From: Asterionellopsis glacialis
Lineage: Eukaryota; Bacillariophyta; Plagiogrammaphyceae; Rhaphoneidales; Asterionellopsidaceae
DNA length: 11,969 nt
Direction of reading: 5' to 3'
Assembly: GCA_014885115.2 (NCBI GenBank)
Contig: WKLE02002589.1
Span: forward strand, 11,768-23,736
Part shown: one piece after another, positions 7,719-11,969 of the stretch
Position numbering within the stretch: the stretch's first letter is position 1
How the letters are laid out: each line of letters begins with the position of its first letter
Made by a program: the position numbers and the translations under genes
The notes under the pieces: generated by a model
Told to the model about the DNA's origin: nothing
Databases searched by the model: none
What the model saw: the letters and a program-made list of their open reading frames with translations, nothing else

Positions 7719-8144
7719 ATGAAAACTCATGAAAACGAATGCGGTGATACAGCGCAAGATAAAAGTCCGGTCGATGTGACAAATTCTGATAGAGCGGTTG
7801 GTACTTGTGATAATAAACATCAGCCATCGCCTATCATAGCCCAATTTCGACGGAGGAGCAACGAAGATGATATTGAAAGCATGATGAAAGCTGCAGCTGA
7901 AATTGGTGAACAAGCATTTGTTCGTCGACGTGAGAGCCTATCTTACATGGCGGATCACACTTCAAAGCCTGAACATGATATTCAAAATGTTAAATGTGAT
8001 GTTCATGGATTAGAAGATGGAATATCTATCGAAAACATAATGATGATTGCCGCCGAAATTGGAGAAATATCGCTTAATAATAAAAAGCACATCGACAGCT
8101 CTAAAACTTCCCGAGAGTACAGGCGAAGTAAATCTGCTTTTTGA
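7719..8144 (+). CDS. Small protein with RRxS sites and duplicated AAEIGE helix
   Basis: A single 141-codon frame of unrecognised family. The ATG follows an A-rich leader and is the first in frame. Two short predicted helices are near copies spaced 52 residues apart: DDIESMMKAAAEIGE (50-64) and the segment at 102-116 ending IAAEIGE. Each follows a Ser-containing segment. RRRS (S47) lies just before helix 1, RRES (S73) just after it, and RRSKS ends the protein. These are PKA-like basophilic kinase consensus sites. The N-terminal 40 residues are polar and probably disordered. There is no signal peptide or membrane span. The arrangement of RRxS followed by a DI-initiated Ala/Glu helix resembles the larger protein at 2663, so the two may belong to one family of phosphoregulated adaptors. 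It converges on GGC1 with about 200 bases between stops. Coding status is well supported by composition and the internal repeat; function is unknown. Confidence 0.7.
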   Translation: MKTHENECGDTAQDKSPVDVTNSDRAVGTCDNKHQPSPIIAQFRRRSNEDDIESMMKAAAEIGEQAFVRRRESLSYMADHTSKPEHDIQNVKCDVHGLEDGISIENIMMIAAEIGEISLNNKKHIDSSKTSREYRRSKSAF

Positions 8145-8349
8145 GTTTCGTAGTACGGTCTAACTAACCTTTAACTTTAATGTGAAAATCTCAAAAATAA
8201 ATACTGTTCTTTTCAGTGATGTTGCCAACAACACCACCCTGCGGCATTCCTTGTTTACATAAATATTCAAATAAAGGCAACAGTTGACAAAAGGAAACAT
8301 GCTAGACTGATTATAAATAAAGTGAAACTCTAATAACATTACGTTTGAT
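8145..8349. other. Convergent 3' UTR interval
   Basis: About 200 AT-rich bases between the stop of the small RRxS gene (+) and the GGC1 stop (-). They presumably carry both 3' UTRs, which may overlap. No gene or structured element was recognised. Confidence 0.55.
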
Positions 8350-9562
8350 TTATTTCTCCAAAGCACGGGTAAAGTAAGCGATCGTATGTTGTGCAACCGT
8401 AAACGAAAAGATAAGTTTAGGTCCAACCACCAACAGTTTAGGTGTAAGACCTTTGAAAAATGCCATAGGACCTTCGTTCCGAATAATGTTGCCAATAATT
8501 GATGCACCTGACTCGGGTGAGTTAAATGGGCGATTCTGAATTCTGGTTTTGATAACATCTAGCGGTGCAGCAACAGTAACTGTGGATAAAGAATAACAAC
8601 AAATTTCAATTATTCATCAGAAAAATATGGTATTAGAATGATTTCACACTCTACGATATTCAAAAAGCATAAGGCATCAATACTTACTGCTAGCAACTGC
8701 ACCAGTACATGATGCAACAGCATCTTGGGTCCATGTTGCCTGTTGCCTTTCGTCAAGTCCCATGAGAGATTTGGCAAAGGCATTACCACCAAACAGGGCA
8801 AAGGACCCAGGAGCATTTCGAGCCATGGTCCATCCCCAACCACGATACAAGCTAACGTTTTCCTTGGCAATAATATCGACGATACCACGACCGCGTAAAC
8901 ATTCTGGAGAAGTCTGGGCCTTCACTTTGAGCATATCCAGTGGGAGTAGAGCAACTTCACCAATTCCGATTATAGATCCAGCCAAAGCTATCCCAGAGGA
9001 ACATATTATTGGATTTTGGAATATATTTAGTATCAGAATCAAGAAACAAAAGACAAGATACCTACGCAAACGCTATAAAAGCATAGATTGAACATGTTGT
9101 CTTACCAGATGTTAGTGTTTTCCCCATTTGAGGACCAAACTCTGCCTGCATATCCGCACCATATTTTTTGTTTAGCCATTCCCGGACAACAGGTTGTCCT
9201 CCAAACTTGTAGATACGTTGGAGAATCTTGTATGCTGCTCCAAATCCAATGCCAGGAAATAGACTAGCTGCTTTGGATGATACTCCACCAGCAGCAGCAT
9301 CTCGGAAGATGGCGTGATTAAGATTGTGAGCTGTTGTTGAAATACTACCAACAGCTACAAGTTGCGTTTCACTTGTCATGAGACGTTTTGCGACAGTATC
9401 GACAGGATGAAATAAGGCGAGCTCTGCAATACCAGCTACAGCCGATCCCAAAATACGAGCTTCGGATGTGGCAGACATCACGTGGGAACTACTTGAACTT
9501 GTCGCAATGACGGCATCATGATTGCCTTTAATGGCTTGACTACTTTTTGCTGCACCTTGCAT
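8350..9562 (-). CDS. GGC1: Mitochondrial GTP/GDP carrier (SLC25 family), three exons
   Basis: Exons at 9106-9562, 8688-8987 and 8350-8579 join to 328 codons plus TAA. The product exchanges GTP and GDP across the mitochondrial inner membrane and, by yeast precedent, affects matrix GTP supply and iron homeostasis. All three carrier repeats are present with their P-x-[DE]-x-x-[KR] signatures: PVDTVAK (residues 53-59), PLDMLK (168-173) and PLDVIK (258-263). Beyond the general family, stretches such as SLFPGIGFGAAYK, LQRIYKFGGQP, LYRGWGWTMARNAPGSFA, LFGGNAFAK, TRIQNRPFNSPESG and FFKGLTPKLL match what I know of yeast Ggc1 (YDL198C) almost word for word, so the subfamily call is strong. The first ~35 residues are a Ser/Ala-rich extension before the first helix. 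Both introns are phase 1, and splicing restores carrier-consensus sequence across each junction. The ATG at 9562 is the first in frame. Confidence 0.93.
8580..8687 (-). other. GGC1 intron 2
   Basis: A 108-base phase-1 intron with a GTAAGT donor and a TATCCACAG acceptor. Splicing joins AVAS to ITVAAPLDVIKTR, recreating the third carrier signature. Retention leads to a stop two codons after the donor. Confidence 0.88.
8988..9105 (-). other. GGC1 intron 1
   Basis: A 118-base phase-1 intron with a GTAAGA donor and an ATAG acceptor after a TTCCTCT stretch. Removing it joins TLTS to ALAGSIIGIGE, the expected start of the second carrier repeat. Read-through would add 14 unrelated residues and then a stop. 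Confidence 0.85.
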
Positions 9563-9613
9563 TCTGGATTTTTAATGGGGAAAGAAACTAAGAAATTCTG
9601 CTTTAGTGAGAGA

Positions 9614-9625
9614 CGACAGCTGTCG
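9614..9625. promoter_or_regulatory. 12-base palindrome CGACAGCTGTCG near the GGC1 start
   Basis: A perfect palindrome around CAGCTG, an E-box-type core, lies 51 bases upstream of the GGC1 start codon and is flanked by near-matching AGACG/CGTCT arms. Position and symmetry fit a transcription factor site or leader hairpin, but nothing beyond that is shown. Confidence 0.3.
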
Positions 9626-9928
9626 CGTCTTTTCCCTTGCAGGTTTATTTTCTGTGACTTCTTTGAAAGGAAAACAAACAGTTGAGAAATGAGAAAGATT
9701 TGATTACAGTATCGATTCGTGTTTCATCGAATGCAAATTGTGACAAATGGTGTCACCAGAAAACCAAAATTATGCGCATCACTGACACCATCAGAACCCA
9801 GCTGAAAGGAAAGGATTCGATTCCACGTCACCATTAATTATAGAACTATGTCAAGATTTAGGATCGTGATATGGAAGCCAGTTATATAGGCGTTAATCTA
9901 CATGCTATTCGAAATTTCTTGACATGAC

Positions 9929-9952
9929 ATCATGATCACGATGGATCATGAT
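9929..9952. repeat. Inverted repeat ATCATGATC / GATCATGAT
   Basis: Nine-base perfect arms flank a six-base spacer in non-coding DNA about 370 bases upstream of GGC1. It could form a short hairpin, but has no T-run or other terminator-like context. Function is unknown. Confidence 0.5.
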
Positions 9953-10426
9953 AATATAACAGACGAGACCACAAAGGACATACCAGGTACAGTATTATGG
10001 GATTTATCAATACTACACATACGCCGATGACGCATCTACTTCGATCACTGAATCCTTGATCTCCCAGCCATGATAATATGCAAAAACACACCAACTCATC
10101 AATTTCAGAAGTGTTCACAATGCATGTGTATTTGAAACAGAGTACTAGATACAGTGGGTGCCTGATATTAGGGAGTGACCATTGCCAAGTCGAAAAGAGT
10201 AAATATTATGCCATTATTGTTTATTAAACTAAAAAAATCATTCGCGTAAGGCGTCAATCTCATTTCAGGGATGTTATTCAGTTCATTTCCATTTTTCTTT
10301 ATGTTTTCAATACTATTGTCTTCATACAAAAAACTTTTGGTAGTAAATGATTTTTAGAAATGCTACTATCGTGCACGTATATAAAGCACTTAAAAACCCT
10401 CAAGTCCGACATTCCGAGACCATCCT

Positions 10427-11752
10427 TCACATGTATGCTTCAAAAAAATCACGCACACTATCTTGTAGACATTTCTCCATTACTGGATCAGTACTTTCGT
10501 GCCCCGAGTTAATGAACCTTGCCGTGTATTCTACATTGGAAGCTTTGAATGTGTCTACTAAATTATGTGCATACTGTGGTGGACATACCTTATCTCGACT
10601 TCCTTGGCATACCCAAGTATGTATTCCTTTCAAACTGTTCACTCTTTCCAAAAGGTTGACGGGTTCTTCAAAAGTTCCATGGTTGTAAAGACGTGCTTCA
10701 AAAAATGCTACAGATTGTGCTTCTGGCATTACATGTTCGTCGATCTTGTTTGGGTTCAAGTGTTTGGATTGGTCTTCCTCCATAAGATTATATTCAAATA
10801 CCATCCATCTCCAGATAGCTTTTGGGTCGCCCCTTTGTATCATGCGCTCGTAAATTCGAAGAATCCGTCCGGATTCATCGTTAGGGTCTAACTCTGATTC
10901 TCCAAACATTGCAGCATCTTGGGCAGCAACTTTATACCAATTATAAAAATGCTCAAGTTCCCTCTTGCTGTCTTCGTGTGACTTTCGGAAATAAACATCG
11001 GCAAATTCGGATTTGGAATTTAAAAATATTCCCCGTACAATGATTGCTATGCAATGTTGAGGGAATCGCATCGCGTAGTCAAGCGAAAGCGTACTTCCCC
11101 AACTTCCTCCAAATACTAGCCATCGGTCAATCCCTAATTCCTTGCGAATCTTTTCAAAATCGGTACTCATTTTATCAATGGAAATATCCTTATAGTATTT
11201 CATATTTCTCCAGTCATCTCGGACACTTGGTTGAGATCTACCAGTTCCACGTTGATCTATTTCAATGACAAAGAACTTTTCATAATCAAAAAACTTTTTA
11301 TTGCCATTGTGATAATCTTCAATAGCATTGCCGGGACCACCGTGTACGAACAATACAGGAATTCCTGATTGTTGGTTTCCCCATATCCGATACCATAACG
11401 ATAGACCATCTCCAATGTCCAGCATATACTCTTGAGCATCTTCAATAGGAAGCGGGTTGTACGTTTTAATTGGAGATGGTGTTGTCGTCGTCGAAGAAGA
11501 AGAAATCGGGAAAATCCCCGACATCACGATAATTGCTACTGGGATCAAACACATTAAAAGATAAAAGATTTTTTCGTACCGAATTCTATGCTGGCTTTGT
11601 TGCTGGTCGTGTTCCATTGACATATGTCGGTCTAACAAAAGTGCTGATTCTTCCCCGGGAGAAACGTTTTCTTCGAAGATATCATCAGAGTCTCCTGGTT
11701 CTTCATACCCACTATTGTATCTCTCTTTATGACGATGATGAGGCTCTTTCAT
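10427..11752 (-). CDS. pip: Prolyl-aminopeptidase-type alpha/beta hydrolase with N-terminal membrane anchor
   Basis: A single exon of 441 codons. The core (about residues 100-441) is a peptidase family S33 alpha/beta hydrolase, which releases N-terminal proline from peptides. It shows the oxyanion-hole motif HGGPG (137-141), DQRGTGRS (166-173), the nucleophile elbow GGSWGS (Ser217), and the rest of the triad in GSRDKV (Asp387) and SGHES (His418). Between strands lies the helical cap typical of proline iminopeptidases. Unlike bacterial enzymes of about 310-320 residues, it has an N-terminal extension: roughly 55 polar acidic residues, one hydrophobic span at 62-83, then a Ser/Thr linker. This predicts a type II membrane protein with the catalytic domain outside the cytosol. 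The tail contains EESALL (34-39), an acidic dileucine pattern used for sorting to lysosome or vacuole-like compartments. The ATG at 11752 is the first in frame. Substrate specificity for Pro is inferred from family resemblance. Confidence 0.9.
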   Translation of the reverse strand: MKEPHHRHKERYNSGYEEPGDSDDIFEENVSPGEESALLLDRHMSMEHDQQQSQHRIRYEKIFYLLMCLIPVAIIVMSGIFPISSSSTTTTPSPIKTYNPLPIEDAQEYMLDIGDGLSLWYRIWGNQQSGIPVLFVHGGPGNAIEDYHNGNKKFFDYEKFFVIEIDQRGTGRSQPSVRDDWRNMKYYKDISIDKMSTDFEKIRKELGIDRWLVFGGSWGSTLSLDYAMRFPQHCIAIIVRGIFLNSKSEFADVYFRKSHEDSKRELEHFYNWYKVAAQDAAMFGESELDPNDESGRILRIYERMIQRGDPKAIWRWMVFEYNLMEEDQSKHLNPNKIDEHVMPEAQSVAFFEARLYNHGTFEEPVNLLERVNSLKGIHTWVCQGSRDKVCPPQYAHNLVDTFKASNVEYTARFINSGHESTDPVMEKCLQDSVRDFFEAYM

Positions 11753-11969
11753 TGTTTTCGTGAGTTTGAATAAGTCAATGGATAGTCTTGGTTGCTGTAA
11801 TTTCAGATTTCAGATCTTTGGTGATACCCCACAGATCGATGTTAAGATTATTTTTATGGCTGATGCCTGCTGTGTCAACATGATTTTGTGATGTGTGTGT
11901 ATTTGCATGAGAACATGTCCCTCTCTTTCTCGAAATCTATTTGAGATCTGATATGTAGATTGGACGTAT
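11753..11969. other. Leader and upstream region of the peptidase gene
   Basis: About 220 bases to the window edge, upstream of the minus-strand start codon. No further gene is visible. A short tandem-like CAGATTTCAGAT and a TG-rich run are present but have no recognised role. Confidence 0.45.

Larger units (their letters stand above)
9563..10426. other. Non-coding interval between GGC1 and the peptidase gene
   Basis: This should hold the GGC1 promoter and leader on its left side and the peptidase 3' UTR on its right. Visible items are the palindrome CGACAGCTGTCG at 9614-9625 (51 bases upstream of the GGC1 ATG), an ACGTCA word at 9825-9830, an inverted repeat at 9929-9952 and TACCAGGTA at 9981-9989. 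No coding frame or RNA gene was recognised. Confidence 0.55.

Noticed and set aside
9825..10033. ACGTCA (9825) and TGACGC (10028), similar to CO2/cAMP-response words described in diatom promoters
   Set aside because: Six-base words are expected several times by chance in 12 kb and they are not clustered near a start codon.

Overview
The window looks like nuclear DNA of a unicellular alga of the stramenopile lineage, most likely a diatom. It is AT-rich, genes lie on both strands, and the introns are short (108-171 nt) with GTAAG donors. One gene carries an ER signal followed by a plastid and thylakoid-lumen targeting series, as expected for a secondary plastid. Species is not determinable by eye.

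Layout, left to right: (1) 401-988 (+), a two-exon gene for a small one-helix mitochondrial protein of the B12D/NDUFA4-like type. (2) 989-2662, a long non-coding stretch with a dense cluster of GTAC-centred palindromes. (3) 2663-4279 (+), a 538-residue low-complexity protein with repeated RRxS sites and short 'S..DI' helices. (4) 4867-5715 (-), a DUF1499 protein apparently sent to the thylakoid lumen through the twin-arginine route. (5) 6189-6881 (-), a decayed Tc1/mariner-like transposase. (6) 7719-8144 (+), a 141-residue protein with the same RRxS plus DI/AAEIGE grammar as gene 3. (7) 8350-9562 (-), a three-exon SLC25 carrier that I recognise as the mitochondrial GTP/GDP carrier GGC1. (8) 10427-11752 (-), a prolyl-aminopeptidase-type alpha/beta hydrolase with an N-terminal membrane anchor.

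The genes do not form an operon or an obvious pathway. Two serve mitochondria (B12D-like, GGC1), one the plastid (DUF1499), and one peptide turnover on an endomembrane. The least familiar content is the pair of RRxS/DI-helix proteins, which look like phosphoregulated adaptors or regulators with no family I recognise. Both have upstream non-coding DNA carrying the same short near-palindromic words (TACCTGGTA, GTACAGGTA, AGGTCCT). This is the best candidate for something undescribed in the window, but the link is inference from sequence patterns only.
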